From Bordetella parapertussis (GTDB taxonomy: Bacteria > Pseudomonadota > Gammaproteobacteria > Burkholderiales > Burkholderiaceae_C), in contig CAMCTC010000045.1 in NCBI GenBank assembly GCA_945878355.1, forward strand, positions 1 through 33,484: DNA of 33,484 bases, given 5' to 3'. Within the stretch, counting starts at the first letter, position 1; each line of letters opens with the position of its first letter. Below, piece by piece: positions 9,919 through 19,162 of the stretch. The notes under the pieces were generated by a model, which made no database searches, was not told the origin of the DNA, and worked only from the letters and a program-made list of their open reading frames with translations. Position numbers and translations under genes: made by a program.

Positions 9919-10871
9919 GCTGAAACGTCCTGCGCAGCACTGCGCTCAGCCACCCTCAAGGTGGCCGAACGGGCGCGCGGATTGGCCCGCACCTCGCCTT
10001 CCGAAGCCTTGATGCGGCCAAGCGCGACCAGCTTCATCACCTTGGGCGGTGCGTACAGGCTTGGCGCGCGTGGGTCGACCTGCTCGCGGCTCTCGCGCGC
10101 AATGAAGGTCTTGACAATGCGGTCTTCTAGGGAGTGAAAACTGATCACTGCCAGCCGCCCGCCGGGTGCCAACAGGCCCAGCGCGACACTCAATCCCCGC
10201 TCAAGCGCTTCGAGCTCGGCATTGACATGAATCCGAAGCGCTTGAAAAGTGCGCGTGGCGGGGTTTTGGCCCGGCTCACGGGTCTTGACCGAACGAGCCA
10301 CGATTTGGGACAGCTCGAAAGTGGTTCGAACCGCTGCGCCGCCTTCCCGGCCAGCAACAATCGCCTTTGCAATCGGTACAGCAAACCGTTCTTCGCCGTA
10401 GTCACGGATGACCTCCGCTATTTGGCGCTCTGAGGCGCGGGCCAGAAAATCCGCCGCGGTTTCGCCGCGGCTGGTGTCCATTCGCATGTCAAGCGGCGCA
10501 TCGAAGCGGAAGCTGAATCCCCGCTCGGGGTTGTCGATCTGCGGCGAGCTCACGCCCAGGTCGAGCAACACGCCGTCGACTCGACTCAAGCCACGCGCAG
10601 CCAGCGCCTCGGCCATGTCGGCAAAGCTGTTGTGGAGGATCTCGAAGCGCCCGTCGGTGGCCGCCAAGACCTGGCCTGCCGCCACCGCCTCCGGGTCTTT
10701 GTCGAAAGCCAGCAAACGTCCGGTCGGCGCCAGGCGCGCCAGCAGCGCGCGGCTGTGGCCGCCGCGGCCGTAGGTGCCGTCGACATAGACACCGTCGAGA
10801 CGGTGGACCACCGCGTCGATCGCCTCGCTCAGCAAGACGGTCCGGTGCTGCCAGTCGGTGTCCTCAGCCAT
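9915..10871 (-). CDS. rsmH: RsmH (MraW), 16S rRNA m4C1402 methyltransferase
   Basis: RsmH N4-methylates C1402 in the ribosomal P site using S-adenosylmethionine. The N-terminus [13 protein letters not shown] is typical. The SAM-binding motif is [15 protein letters not shown]; then come [30 protein letters not shown] and the C-terminal [13 protein letters not shown]. The frame is open upstream to 10955, but that part overlaps mraZ and has no similarity, so ATG at 10871 ([13 protein letters not shown]) is chosen; it overlaps the mraZ stop by one base (TGATG). The 318 residues match the family (313 in E. coli). Confidence 0.96.
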   Translation of the reverse strand: MAEDTDWQHRTVLLSEAIDAVVHRLDGVYVDGTYGRGGHSRALLARLAPTGRLLAFDKDPEAVAAGQVLAATDGRFEILHNSFADMAEALAARGLSRVDGVLLDLGVSSPQIDNPERGFSFRFDAPLDMRMDTSRGETAADFLARASERQIAEVIRDYGEERFAVPIAKAIVAGREGGAAVRTTFELSQIVARSVKTREPGQNPATRTFQALRIHVNAELEALERGLSVALGLLAPGGRLAVISFHSLEDRIVKTFIARESREQVDPRAPSLYAPPKVMKLVALGRIKASEGEVRANPRARSATLRVAERSAAQDVSA

Positions 10872-11311
10872 CAGAAGACGAAGCTCTTGATCGCGTCGGG
10901 CATCCCTGCGGCCATCACCTGGGCCTGATGCGCACCGTAACGGCTGGCGTCCCACAGCTCGAGCCGCTGGCCCATGCCCAGCAACAGCACATCCTTGTCG
11001 AGCCCGGCCATCGCCCGCAACTCTGGCGGCACCAGCAAGCGCGCCGCCGAATCGACCTCGACATCGACCGCGCTACCGACAAAGAAGCGCCGCCAGCCGT
11101 CGGCCTCCATCGGCAGGCCGAGCAACTGGGTCCGAAAACTTTCCCAGCTCGGACGCGGAAAAACCAGCAGACAACCCACCGGATGCTGGGTCAGCGTGAG
11201 CTGGTTGTCAGACAAAGCGGCCAAGGCATCGCGATGGCGAACAGGGACAGCCATGCGCCCCTTGCCATCCAGCGTCAATGCAGACGCACCTTGAAAAACG
11301 AATTGCGCCAC
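10871..11311 (-). CDS. mraZ: MraZ, transcriptional regulator of the dcw cluster
   Basis: MraZ is an AbrB/SpoVT-fold DNA-binding protein that in E. coli binds repeats in front of its own operon and represses the dcw cluster. The 146-residue protein starts [19 protein letters not shown], the first half of the tandem double-fold; the second half contains [19 protein letters not shown]. No ATG lies near the beginning of similarity, so the start is GTG at 11311; this codon is also part of the fourth MraZ-box repeat. It is the first gene of the cluster and is expected to be autoregulated. Confidence 0.94.
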   Translation of the reverse strand: MAQFVFQGASALTLDGKGRMAVPVRHRDALAALSDNQLTLTQHPVGCLLVFPRPSWESFRTQLLGLPMEADGWRRFFVGSAVDVEVDSAARLLVPPELRAMAGLDKDVLLLGMGQRLELWDASRYGAHQAQVMAAGMPDAIKSFVF

Positions 11312-11341
11312 TTTTGCCCACTAAATCCCACGAACCTCCAC
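11308..11341 (-). promoter_or_regulatory. MraZ box: four GTGG repeats with 10-base period
   Basis: On the minus strand GTGG begins at 11341, 11331, 11321 and 11311, exactly ten bases apart (GTGGAG, GTGGGA, GTGGGC, GTGGCG). This matches the repeat pattern described for MraZ operators. The last repeat contains the GTG start codon of mraZ, so bound MraZ would also cover the translation start. Confidence 0.75.
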
Positions 11342-11580
11342 TTTATCGTAAAAAACGGGGCCCGGCGGCTGTGCGCGCTAGAAACAATCAATAAAATCAA
11401 TCACTTAGCCTTGGTCTTGAAAGTCAAAAACGAGGCCAATAGGTATTTAAAAATAGAGACTTACGCAGGCTTGTGAAAGCAACTCCTGAGAAGTTTCAGG
11501 CGCTGCGAGCCCGATCACCAGACTGGGGGGTGGCCACCGGCGACCCAGAAAGAGAGTCCCGGAGGCACTTTGGCGGCTGT
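11342..11580. other. Intergenic region before mraZ, partly AT-rich
   Basis: About 240 bases without a supported gene. The part from 11342 to about 11470 is clearly more AT-rich than its surroundings and should hold the dcw promoter on the minus strand. A TTGACT hexamer lies at 11422-11427 (minus), and TACGAT lies just upstream of the MraZ box, but their spacing to partners is poor, so no promoter is called. The rest, next to the enoyl-CoA hydratase stop, shows no convincing terminator. Confidence 0.5.
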
Positions 11581-12369
11581 TCAGCGCCGGGTGAACTCGG
11601 GCTTGCGCTTGTTGAGAAAGGCATCCATGCCTTCTTGCCGGTCCTCGGTGCCGAACAAGGCATGGAACAGCCTGCGCTCGTACATCACACCGTCGGCCAG
11701 CGTGCCCTCGAAAGCACGGTTCACGCACTCTTTGGCCGCCATCATGCTGGGCCCGCCCAGACGGTTGATGACCTGAGCCGCAGCCAGCGCCTCATCGAGC
11801 AGTCTGTCGGCCGGCACGACGCGCGACACCAGCCCAGCGCGCTCGGCCTCGGCAGCCTCCATCATGCGCGAGGTCAGCACCATGTCCATCGCCTTGGACT
11901 TGCCAACCGCGCGTGGCAGACGTTGGGTGCCACCGGCGCCAGGAATGATGCCGAGCTTGATCTCGGGCTGGCCAAACTTGGCGTTGTCGGCTGCGATGAC
12001 GATGTCGCACATCATCGCCAACTCGCAACCGCCACCCAGCGCAAAACCTGCCACTGCGGCGATCACCGGCTTGCGCACCGAGCGTATGGCCTCCCAATTG
12101 CGAGTGACCAGGTCCTGGGTGTAAGCGGTGACAAAGCTGTGCTTGGCCAACACGCTGATGTCGGCCCCTGCGGCAAATGCCTTGTCGCCGCCGGTGATCA
12201 CGATGCAGCCGACGCCCGGATCGGCGTCAAACGCCTTGAGCGCAGCACCCAGCTCATCCATCAACTCGTCGTTCAGCGCGTTGAGCGCCTTCGGGCGGTT
12301 CAAGGTGATCAGTCCGGTGCGGCAATTGCCGTCACCTCGGAGTTCGGTGAGGATATTTTCGTAGGTCAT
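11581..12369 (-). CDS. Enoyl-CoA hydratase (crotonase family)
   Basis: It is predicted to hydrate trans-2-enoyl-CoA to 3-hydroxyacyl-CoA in beta-oxidation. The 262-residue protein has the crotonase oxyanion-hole segments [13 protein letters not shown] (about 63-75) and [14 protein letters not shown] (about 107-120). The two catalytic glutamates are in place: E116 in GGGCELAM and E136 in [20 protein letters not shown], with the same 20-residue spacing as rat mitochondrial hydratase. ATG at 12369 is preferred; the open frame continues upstream without similarity. It stands alone between the dcw cluster and the DUF3108 gene, so the exact pathway is not shown by context. Confidence 0.9.
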   Translation of the reverse strand: MTYENILTELRGDGNCRTGLITLNRPKALNALNDELMDELGAALKAFDADPGVGCIVITGGDKAFAAGADISVLAKHSFVTAYTQDLVTRNWEAIRSVRKPVIAAVAGFALGGGCELAMMCDIVIAADNAKFGQPEIKLGIIPGAGGTQRLPRAVGKSKAMDMVLTSRMMEAAEAERAGLVSRVVPADRLLDEALAAAQVINRLGGPSMMAAKECVNRAFEGTLADGVMYERRLFHALFGTEDRQEGMDAFLNKRKPEFTRR

Positions 12370-12421
12370 GGTGGGCCCGGGTTGAGGTGGTGCCAGCAAT
12401 CTACCCCAAAGCCCAGGATCG

Positions 12422-13561
12422 TCAGCGTGCCGGCGGCACAACCGATGCCTGCAAGGGCGGCGAGATCAAGCTCAGGTCGACCCAGCTGTCCGGTGGTTGG
12501 CGGATCAGGATGCGCACTGGCAGGTATTGCAGCGTCGGTGCGAACCAGATCTCTGCGCTGAGGTCGCCGCCGCTGGCCTCACGCCGGGGCTTGACATGAA
12601 AAGTAGGCACAGCGCCGAACGAAAACTGCAGCAACTCCTCGGCCACCACGTCGTAGGTCCAGCGCTCGAGCTTGCGGCCGATGGCCAGCGGCAGATCAAC
12701 CGACCGGCCCACTTGCAGCCGCTCGGGCTGCGTGCTGAACAACCAGGTGAGTTGCACGAACTGGCTGGCCTCGTCCTGAGCACCGGGCAAGGTGTCGACC
12801 TCGCGGCCATCGGACAGCACGACGCGATCAGGCCCAAAGCGCAGCGACCAGCGCCGCGCAGCGCGGAACAAGACCTTCTGCTCACCGTCGAAACGACGCG
12901 GCACCAACCCGGCGTCACCGATCTCACCTTCGCTGACGATGTTGCGCGACAGCATCGGCCCCACCGAGGTGCTCATTCTGACTTGGTAGCGCTGGCCAGA
13001 GCGCAGCCACTCGACCCGGGCGCTGCCGTCAATCGCACCGCGGTAGTGGCCGCTAAGCCGGTAGTTCATCTGGGTCGACGGCGGCCACTCGAAAGCAGCG
13101 GCGGCACTTGCCGATGCGGCGGCTGCCATCGGGGCTGACACCAGGGCGGGCACCAGGGCCGGCATCAGGGCGGGCATCAGGGCGGGCAGGGGCTCAGGCG
13201 GCTGCGGCACGACAGCCGGCTCAGGCAGCACCGTCGGCGCGGCGGCGGTCGAATCGGCCGCTGCAACCGCCAGCTCGGCGACAGGCAACCCGACCGCGCT
13301 GGGCTCAGGCGCTGCATCCGACGCCGCCAATGCTGACGGCCGAGCGGCAGCCGGCTGAACGGTCCGCGTGGCCGGTGGCGGCGCAGCGACCAACTCGCGA
13401 ACGAAAGCGACTTCGATCCGGGGCGGCGGCTTGTCGCCTGCCGTCCCGCCTTGATCGAGCAATAGTTTGACCAGCAGCAGGTGCAGCAGCGCAACGCCAG
13501 CCGTCAGCGCCCAGAACCTGGCACGCCGGACGCGGCCTCGGTCAGGAGCCGAACCAGGCAC
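12422..13561 (-). CDS. DUF3108 domain protein, membrane-anchored
   Basis: Function is unknown; the family is conserved in betaproteobacteria. The predicted 379-residue protein has a basic N-terminus, one transmembrane helix (sequence [20 protein letters not shown]), a long Ala/Pro-rich linker and a C-terminal periplasmic domain with [21 protein letters not shown] and [17 protein letters not shown], which fit DUF3108. The linker includes a short PALM/PALV tandem repeat. The start is uncertain: I use GTG at 13561, which overlaps the preceding M61 gene by 20 bases, because the frame further upstream only shadows that gene. The close coupling suggests co-transcription with the M61 gene. Confidence 0.75.
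   Translation of the reverse strand: MPGSAPDRGRVRRARFWALTAGVALLHLLLVKLLLDQGGTAGDKPPPRIEVAFVRELVAAPPPATRTVQPAAARPSALAASDAAPEPSAVGLPVAELAVAAADSTAAAPTVLPEPAVVPQPPEPLPALMPALMPALVPALVSAPMAAAASASAAAAFEWPPSTQMNYRLSGHYRGAIDGSARVEWLRSGQRYQVRMSTSVGPMLSRNIVSEGEIGDAGLVPRRFDGEQKVLFRAARRWSLRFGPDRVVLSDGREVDTLPGAQDEASQFVQLTWLFSTQPERLQVGRSVDLPLAIGRKLERWTYDVVAEELLQFSFGAVPTFHVKPRREASGGDLSAEIWFAPTLQYLPVRILIRQPPDSWVDLSLISPPLQASVVPPAR
13140..13187 (-). repeat. Four 12-base tandem repeats coding Pro-Ala-Leu/Val-Met/Val
   Basis: Four near-identical 12-base units (ATCAGGGCGGGC or ACCAGGGCGGGC on the plus strand) lie head to tail within the DUF3108 gene and encode the [16 protein letters not shown] part of the linker. 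The high identity of the units implies recent expansion by slippage and possible length variation between strains. Confidence 0.8.
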
Positions 13562-15287
13562 GGCGGCGCTCGGCCACCGCGCGGCCAGGCTTGTCGTGCA
13601 GGTGCAGCGACACGGTGTCGGCCAGCGCCGACAAGGCATCGGGCTTCACGCGCAGCGTCATCACCCGCTGGTCGCGCACCAGCAGCAGGTCGAAGGGCTG
13701 GTCGCGCGCGACCCAGGCCAGCGCCTCGTCGAGCCGGCGGATTCGCCAGCCGTCCACCGCCAACAACTCGTCGCCTGCCGCAAGACCGGCAGCGGCCGCT
13801 GCGCTGTCGGCCAGCACAGACTGAACCTGGATCCCGCTGACCGCTTGTTCGCTCAAGCGCAAACCCAGCCCAGCGGCAAAACCAGCACGCTCCGGCCGCA
13901 GCTCAACCCCGAAGGCCTGCAGCAGCTCGGCCACCGGCAACTCGTCGGTGCCGTGCACCCACTCGTTCAACTCGCGCGCCAGGCTGCGGCCTGCCGCCGC
14001 GCCGAGCACCTGGACGATGTCGGCCTCGCTGATCGGCCCGCCGCCACTGCGCTGCCACAGACCGCGCATCACCTCGTCGAGGCTGGCGCCAGATTGGCGC
14101 AGCGTCAGGTCGAAGCACAGCGCGACCAGCGATCCCTTGAGATAGTAGCTGACGGTGGCGTTGGGCGTGTTCTCGTCGGTGCGGTAGTACTTGACCCAGG
14201 CGTCGAAACTCGACTGGGCCACGCTCTGCACCATGCGGCCGGGCGTGGCGGCGACCGCGTTGATCGTCTTGGCCAACAGCTTGAGGTAACGCGCTGGGTC
14301 GATCAAGCCGCAGCGCAGCAGCATCAGATCGTCGTAATAAGAGGTGAAACCCTCGAAGAACCAGAGCAGCCGGGTGTAGTTTTCATGCTGGTGGTCGACT
14401 TGCGCCAGTTCGACCGGCTTGAGCCGCTTGACGTTCCAGGTGTGGAAATACTCATGGCTGAACAAGCCCAGCAGCCTGAGGTAGCCGTCGCTCAGCGCGC
14501 CGCCGGCGAGCGCGGGCCGCTCGCGCGGCAGGTCGCGGCGTGCGGCAATCAGCGCGGTGCTGGCGCGGTGCTCCAGGCCGCCATAGCCCTCGGCCACCGC
14601 GTTGAGCAGGAAGACGTAGCGATCGAACGGCGGTGCGGCGTCGGCATGCCAGAAAGCGATCTGGCGCTCGCAGATGCGACGCGCGTCAACCAGCAGGCGT
14701 TGGCTGTCAAAGCCTGGCAAAGCGCCGGCGACGACGACTTCGTGGTCGACGTCGCCGGCCTGGAAGCTGCCGCGCCAGAAATCGCCCAGCTCGACCGGGT
14801 GGTCGACCAGTTCATCGTAGTCAGACGCCTCGAACTCCAGACCGACGCCGTCCGGCGCGACCGGCATCGCGGTGGCCACCTGCCAACCCGCAGGCAGCCG
14901 CCCCAAGCGCAAGCGGTGAGGCTCGGCGTCACGGCCGTCGACCCGCAAGCACAGGCTGGAGCTGTTGAAGAAGCCTCGGCGCGAATCGAGAAATGCAGTT
15001 CGCACCGAGTTGTCAAACGCATAGACCCGGTAGCTGACCGTGAGCGCTGCGCGCCCTGCGCAGTGGATGCGCCAGCTGGTCTTGTCAAGCTGCTCGATCG
15101 GCAAGTCGCGTCGGCCCTGGCGCGCCGTCAGCCCCGAGAGATGGCGTCCGAACTCGCGAACCATGTAGCTGCCGGCAATCCACACCGGCAAGGACAGCAG
15201 TTGCGCGGCATCGGGTCTAGCCACGGTCAGCGTGACGCGGAAATGGTGGCTGTGGGTATCTGCAACATCGACGCGGTAGGCAATCAT
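13542..15287 (-). CDS. M61-family glycyl aminopeptidase-like protease with PDZ domain
   Basis: The 581-residue protein matches the M61 family architecture: an N-terminal beta domain, a thermolysin-like catalytic domain and a C-terminal PDZ domain. The zinc motif is H278-E-Y-F-H282 in SHEYFHTWNVKRLKP; the third ligand is probably E312 in FFEGFTSYYDDL. YGGLEHRAST (about 235-244) is also characteristic. The PDZ part spans roughly residues 475-560 (GIQVQSVLADSAAAAAGL, GDELLAVDGWRI). No signal peptide is visible, so it may be cytoplasmic. ATG at 15287 gives the expected N-terminus. All metal ligands are present. Physiological substrate is unknown. Confidence 0.9.
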   Translation of the reverse strand: MIAYRVDVADTHSHHFRVTLTVARPDAAQLLSLPVWIAGSYMVREFGRHLSGLTARQGRRDLPIEQLDKTSWRIHCAGRAALTVSYRVYAFDNSVRTAFLDSRRGFFNSSSLCLRVDGRDAEPHRLRLGRLPAGWQVATAMPVAPDGVGLEFEASDYDELVDHPVELGDFWRGSFQAGDVDHEVVVAGALPGFDSQRLLVDARRICERQIAFWHADAAPPFDRYVFLLNAVAEGYGGLEHRASTALIAARRDLPRERPALAGGALSDGYLRLLGLFSHEYFHTWNVKRLKPVELAQVDHQHENYTRLLWFFEGFTSYYDDLMLLRCGLIDPARYLKLLAKTINAVAATPGRMVQSVAQSSFDAWVKYYRTDENTPNATVSYYLKGSLVALCFDLTLRQSGASLDEVMRGLWQRSGGGPISEADIVQVLGAAAGRSLARELNEWVHGTDELPVAELLQAFGVELRPERAGFAAGLGLRLSEQAVSGIQVQSVLADSAAAAAGLAAGDELLAVDGWRIRRLDEALAWVARDQPFDLLLVRDQRVMTLRVKPDALSALADTVSLHLHDKPGRAVAERRRAWFGS

Positions 15288-15337
15288 TCGGGCTCTCAGC
15301 GTGGGTCAGGCAGTCAAGAAGCCTTGGGTCGCTGCCG

Positions 15338-15784
15338 TCAGGTGCCGGCTGCGCCCAGAAAACAGCTCAGCGCAGCCACTGCCGACAAGCGGAACCGCAG
15401 CGTCAGCCAATGCGCAAGACCTTGGGTCGGGTAGATCCTGCGGTCCACCGCGTAGCACACGAGCAGCATCACGCCGTGCACGACCAGTCCGGCCGACGCC
15501 GGCATCATCACCGCGACCCAAGCCACCAGCGAGGGCACGATGCCCCAGATGAACAGCGAGGCGGGCGGCGCACTGAGCCGAAAACCCAGCCCCCAGTAGA
15601 TACCGCCCAGAAACGACACCACCACCGCTGCGAAAGCCGACAGCGCCAGCGTGGCATAGGGATGGGCCTCGGCGTTGACGACCCAGACCAGTGCTGCGCC
15701 CAACACGAAAGGCACGAGCCCCAAGTGCCCGAGCAGGCGTGCGGTGTCGGACAAGGGCGGCTGGTAGACGGCGGCTTGGCTCAT
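15338..15784 (-). CDS. DUF3429 family membrane protein
   Basis: The 148-residue protein has about five hydrophobic helices and the features of DUF3429: LGLVPFVLGAALVWV, FLGGIYWGLGFR, WGIVPSLVAWVAVMM and LLVCYAVDRRIYP. Function is unknown; homologues are small inner-membrane proteins in proteobacteria. It is 50 bases downstream of the M61 gene's start and shares its strand with dsbC upstream, so co-transcription is possible. Confidence 0.75.
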   Translation of the reverse strand: MSQAAVYQPPLSDTARLLGHLGLVPFVLGAALVWVVNAEAHPYATLALSAFAAVVVSFLGGIYWGLGFRLSAPPASLFIWGIVPSLVAWVAVMMPASAGLVVHGVMLLVCYAVDRRIYPTQGLAHWLTLRFRLSAVAALSCFLGAAGT

Positions 15785-15828
15785 GAGGTCTGATTGTCAC
15801 CGCGCTGACGCAAACCCGTCGCCGCTGG

Positions 15829-16578
15829 TCAACCCTTCTTGGCGGCTGCGGCCATGCGCGATTCAATCTGTGCCGCCGGCATCGCGCCTGGCGATCGCGA
15901 ACCGTCCTCAAACACCAGCGCTGGCGTGCCCTGTACCTTGTACTTGCGGCCCATCTCGCCGTTGCGCTCAAGTGCGGCTGTCTCGCAGTTGGCCAAAGCC
16001 TTGGCAGGCACTTGGCCGTCGACCATCCAGGCTCGCCAAGCCTTGCCAGGGTCCTTGGCACACCAGATGTCGCGCGATTTGGTGGTCGAGTCCGGTCCCA
16101 AGATCGGCAGCAAGAAGGTGTAGATCGACACATCCTTGAGTGCGAGCATGTCTTTTTCCAAGCGCTTGCAATAACCGCAATTGGGGTCTGCGAAGACCAC
16201 CAACTTGCGCGCACCACTGCCTTGCTTGATCAGCACCGCATCCTTGAACGGCAAAGTGGCGAAATCGATCGCCGTCAGCTTGTCGATGCGGGCCTGGGTC
16301 AGGTCGGCACGGGTCTTGGTGTCGATCAGCGAGCCCTGGATCAGGAATTGACCCGACTCGTCGGTGTAGACGATCTCGGTGCCCATGCGCACCTCGTACA
16401 AGCCGGCCATCGGCGTCTTGCTGACTTCGTCGATCTTGGGGAAAGTGGGCAGCCGCTCGGGCAGGTTCTTGCGGATCGCCGCTTCGTCGGCCAACGCAGG
16501 CAGCGCCATGAAACCGGCCATCAAGACGGTCGCAAGCGCAGCCCGCACAGTGCCAGGTTGGGTCATCAGGTGTTTCAT
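15829..16578 (-). CDS. dsbC: DsbC-type thiol:disulfide isomerase
   Basis: DsbC proofreads disulfide bonds in the periplasm. The 249-residue protein has a signal peptide (about residues 1-30, ending PALA), an N-terminal dimerisation domain and a thioredoxin-like domain with the active site C134-G-Y-C137 in FADPNCGYCKRLEKDM. A second cysteine pair (C173, C198) matches the structural disulfide of DsbC. The cis-proline loop is GTPALVFEDG. ATG at 16578 is used; ATG at 16566 is an alternative. A DsbC in the chromosome next to ubiH is consistent with housekeeping use. Confidence 0.92.
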   Translation of the reverse strand: MKHLMTQPGTVRAALATVLMAGFMALPALADEAAIRKNLPERLPTFPKIDEVSKTPMAGLYEVRMGTEIVYTDESGQFLIQGSLIDTKTRADLTQARIDKLTAIDFATLPFKDAVLIKQGSGARKLVVFADPNCGYCKRLEKDMLALKDVSIYTFLLPILGPDSTTKSRDIWCAKDPGKAWRAWMVDGQVPAKALANCETAALERNGEMGRKYKVQGTPALVFEDGSRSPGAMPAAQIESRMAAAAKKG

Positions 16579-16597
16579 CAGGAGTCCAGGGTGGTTT

Positions 16598-17728
16598 TCA
16601 GGCGTCGAGTGCGCGTCGGGTCAGGAAGCGCTTGACCGGCGCCAGGCGATTGAGCAGACCCATGCCGCGATTGCGGAGTTCCCGCAGCGCGGGTTGGGGT
16701 TGGGCAAACAAGTGCAGCAAACCATCGGTGAGCAAAGCCATCGCGCGGGTCGGCAGCGCACGCTCGCGAACATAGCGGCGCAACAAGATCTCGTCGCCGA
16801 GCGCGCGCCAAGGTTCACGCTCGGCGATCACCCGGGCCAGCGCCGCGACGTCGGCCAGCCCCAGGTTCAGGCCCTGTCCAGCCAGCGGGTGGACCAGGTG
16901 CGCGGCGTCGCCCACCAGCACCCATCCGGCACCGCACAGCCGATCGGCCTGGGCCAGTGCCAGCGGCCAAGCCGCCATCCCGGTGGCCAGTTGCAACTGG
17001 CCGGCCGCACCGCCTGTGGCGTCGGCCAACGCGGCCTCGAATTCGGCCACGGGCATCTGCTGCAAGACCTGGGCGCGAACCGCCGGCACCGACCAAACCA
17101 GCGCGTAGCTGCGTCCGGGTTCGGGACGGTCCAGCGGCAACAGCGCAAGCACATCGGGCGAGCGGAACCACTGTCTTGCCATGCCGAGGTGGGGATCGCC
17201 AGACACCAAGCGGGCGGCCAACGCAGTGTGGCCATAGGCCTGGACATCGAAGCGAACCCCCAGCGCCTGTCGGCCAGCCGAGGCCTTGCCCTCGGCGAGC
17301 ACGCTCAGCGCGGCGCCGGCAGCCTCGGCCGTCCCATCAGCCAAGCAGACAAGGTGCGGCGCAAATCGTGCGGCGGTTCGCAGCGCAGTGTCGAGTTCGG
17401 CCGCATCGACGATCCATGCCAGCGCGTCGACGCCCTGCTGCCAAGCCGAGAAATCGATCACACCGCCAGCGCTGTCGCCCTCGACATGCATGTCGTCGAC
17501 CGGCGTGATCGCATCGGCGGGCAGCGCATCCCAGACCTTGAGTTCGGTCAGCAGCGCGCGCGACGCCGCGTTGAGCGCATAAGCGCGAACATCCGGCAGC
17601 GCCCCAGGCGCGGCGCCAGCATCTCCGGCACCGATCAGCCCGACCCGCAAGCCTTGTCTGGCCAACGCCAGCCCCAGCGCCAGCCCCACTGCGCCACGGC
17701 CACGGATGCACACATCGAAGGTCGTCAT
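16598..17728 (-). CDS. UbiH/COQ6-type FAD-dependent monooxygenase
   Basis: This group hydroxylates the benzoquinone ring during ubiquinone synthesis. The roughly 376-residue protein begins with an FAD dinucleotide-binding fold (CIRGRGAVGLALGLALARQG, with GxGxxG) and has the second FAD motif GWVLVGDAAHLVHPLAGQGLNLGLADVAALA, diagnostic of the UbiH/UbiF/VisC family. Which ring position it attacks cannot be told from the sequence alone, so no symbol is assigned. ATG at 17728 (MTTFDVC) is chosen; ATG at 17737 is also possible. It is divergent from ychF across a spacer of about 100 bases. Confidence 0.88.
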   Translation of the reverse strand: MTTFDVCIRGRGAVGLALGLALARQGLRVGLIGAGDAGAAPGALPDVRAYALNAASRALLTELKVWDALPADAITPVDDMHVEGDSAGGVIDFSAWQQGVDALAWIVDAAELDTALRTAARFAPHLVCLADGTAEAAGAALSVLAEGKASAGRQALGVRFDVQAYGHTALAARLVSGDPHLGMARQWFRSPDVLALLPLDRPEPGRSYALVWSVPAVRAQVLQQMPVAEFEAALADATGGAAGQLQLATGMAAWPLALAQADRLCGAGWVLVGDAAHLVHPLAGQGLNLGLADVAALARVIAEREPWRALGDEILLRRYVRERALPTRAMALLTDGLLHLFAQPQPALRELRNRGMGLLNRLAPVKRFLTRRALDA

Positions 17729-17831
17729 CGGGCGCATTGTAGAAACCCGGACCCGGCTTGATCGCACCGAATAAAATCACCGGCTGCGCAGCGCCATCGG
17801 CGCCGGCCCTCCCTCCTGTCGAAAGCCCCCC

Positions 17832-18929
17832 ATGAGCCTGCAATGCGGCATCGTGGGCCTGCCCAATGTGGGCAAGTCCACCCTCTTCAACGCCTTGACC
17901 AAGGCCGGCATCGCAGCCGAGAACTACCCCTTCTGCACCATCGAGCCCAATGTCGGCGTGGTGGAACTGCCCGACCCGCGGCTAGACGCGTTGAGCCTGA
18001 TCGTCCAGCCCGAACGCGTGGTGCCGGCGATCGTCGAGTTCGTCGACATCGCCGGCCTGGTGGCCGGGGCCAGCAAGGGCGAAGGCCTGGGCAACCAGTT
18101 CCTCAGCCACATCCGCGAGACCGACGCGATCGTCAACGTGGTGCGCTGCTTCGAGGACGACAACGTGATCCACGTCACGGGCCGGGTCGATCCGATCAAC
18201 GACATCGAGGTGATCCAGACCGAACTCTGCCTGGCTGACCTGTCGACCGTCGAGAAAAGTCTGCACCGCTATGTCAAGGCCGCGCGCTCGGGCAACGACA
18301 AGGAGGCCGCGGCGCTGGTCAAAGTGCTTGAGAAATGCCAGGCCGCGCTCGACCAGGCGCAGCCGGTTCGCGGCATCGATTTCTCCAAGGAACAACTCGC
18401 GATCCTCAAGCCGATGTGCCTGATCACCGCCAAGCCGGCGATGTTCGTCGCCAACGTCGCCGAGGACGGCTTCGAGAACAACCCCTTCCTGGAACGGCTG
18501 AAGGAGTACGCGGCCAAGCAGAACGCGCCGGTGGTGGCGATCTGCGCCAAGACCGAGGCCGAGTTGTCGGAGATGAGCGACGAAGACCGCTCGATGTTCC
18601 TGGCCGAGATGGGGCAAGACGAACCGGGCTTGAACCGGCTGATCCGCGCCGCCTTCAAGCTGCTGGGGCTGCAGACCTACTTCACCGCCGGCGTCAAGGA
18701 AGTGCGCGCCTGGACCATCCACATCGGCGACACCGCGCCACAAGCCGCGGGCGTGATCCACACCGACTTCGAGCGCGGCTTCATCCGCGCACAGACCATC
18801 GCCTTCGCCGACTTCATCACCTTCAAAGGCGAACAAGGCGCCAAGGACCACGGCAAGATGCGCGCCGAGGGCAAGGAGTACGTGGTCAAGGATGGCGACG
18901 TGCTGAACTTCCTGTTTACCCAGACATAG
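17832..18929 (+). CDS. ychF: YchF, ribosome-associated Obg-family ATPase
   Basis: YchF is a conserved P-loop ATPase related to Obg GTPases that binds ribosomes and is linked to oxidative-stress responses. The 365-residue protein has the G1 loop [18 protein letters not shown], the [22 protein letters not shown]3 region and NVAE in place of the usual NKxD, which explains ATP preference in the family. The C-terminal TGS domain contains [13 protein letters not shown] and [20 protein letters not shown] motifs. Length and residues are normal. ATG at 17832 lacks a strong ribosome-binding site. It is the last clear housekeeping gene before the copper island. Confidence 0.97.
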   Translation: MSLQCGIVGLPNVGKSTLFNALTKAGIAAENYPFCTIEPNVGVVELPDPRLDALSLIVQPERVVPAIVEFVDIAGLVAGASKGEGLGNQFLSHIRETDAIVNVVRCFEDDNVIHVTGRVDPINDIEVIQTELCLADLSTVEKSLHRYVKAARSGNDKEAAALVKVLEKCQAALDQAQPVRGIDFSKEQLAILKPMCLITAKPAMFVANVAEDGFENNPFLERLKEYAAKQNAPVVAICAKTEAELSEMSDEDRSMFLAEMGQDEPGLNRLIRAAFKLLGLQTYFTAGVKEVRAWTIHIGDTAPQAAGVIHTDFERGFIRAQTIAFADFITFKGEQGAKDHGKMRAEGKEYVVKDGDVLNFLFTQT

Positions 18930-19021
18930 GTGGGCATGGACAGCGACACCGGACTGGTGAGCCCAGGGACGTGTTCAGGTTTGTTCGGACCCGTTTTTGT
19001 CAAAGACGGGTCGCGGAGGGA

Positions 19022-19081
19022 CAGCAGGGCCCGACTGAAGGTCCGGATTGCCCCATCCTGGAGAATCTGGCCGAGGAGGGC
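19022..19081 (+). pseudogene. Possible remnant of a MerR-family metal regulator (C-terminal loop)
   Basis: In the plus frame that runs on into the next gene, these codons read QQGPTEGPDCPILENLAEEG. The PDCPILxxLA element is typical of the C-terminal metal-binding loop of MerR-family heavy-metal regulators such as CueR/CadR-like proteins. No helix-turn-helix or dimerisation helix precedes it: upstream codons show no similarity. I read it as the surviving tail of a regulator lost by deletion. The match is short, so chance resemblance is possible. Confidence 0.4.
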
Positions 19082-19162
19082 AAGGAGGACGCACCCACCG
19101 TCGCCAAGTCCCGTGGCCGGCATGGTTTCGCGCAGCGATGCGCTCGCGGACGATCCAGCACG

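Noticed and set aside
8564..10012. Plus-strand open frame of 482 codons opposite ftsI and ftsL
   Set aside because: It is a shadow frame with no motif; ftsI and ftsL explain the region fully.
17738..17831. Promoter for ychF with TAAAAT at 17772-17777
   Set aside because: No acceptable -35 box lies at the right distance, so it is too weak to list as a feature.
18989..19011. Inverted repeat as a Rho-independent terminator of ychF
   Set aside because: The symmetry is imperfect in the centre and no T-run follows the second arm, so a terminator is not supported. It is only mentioned as a possible element.
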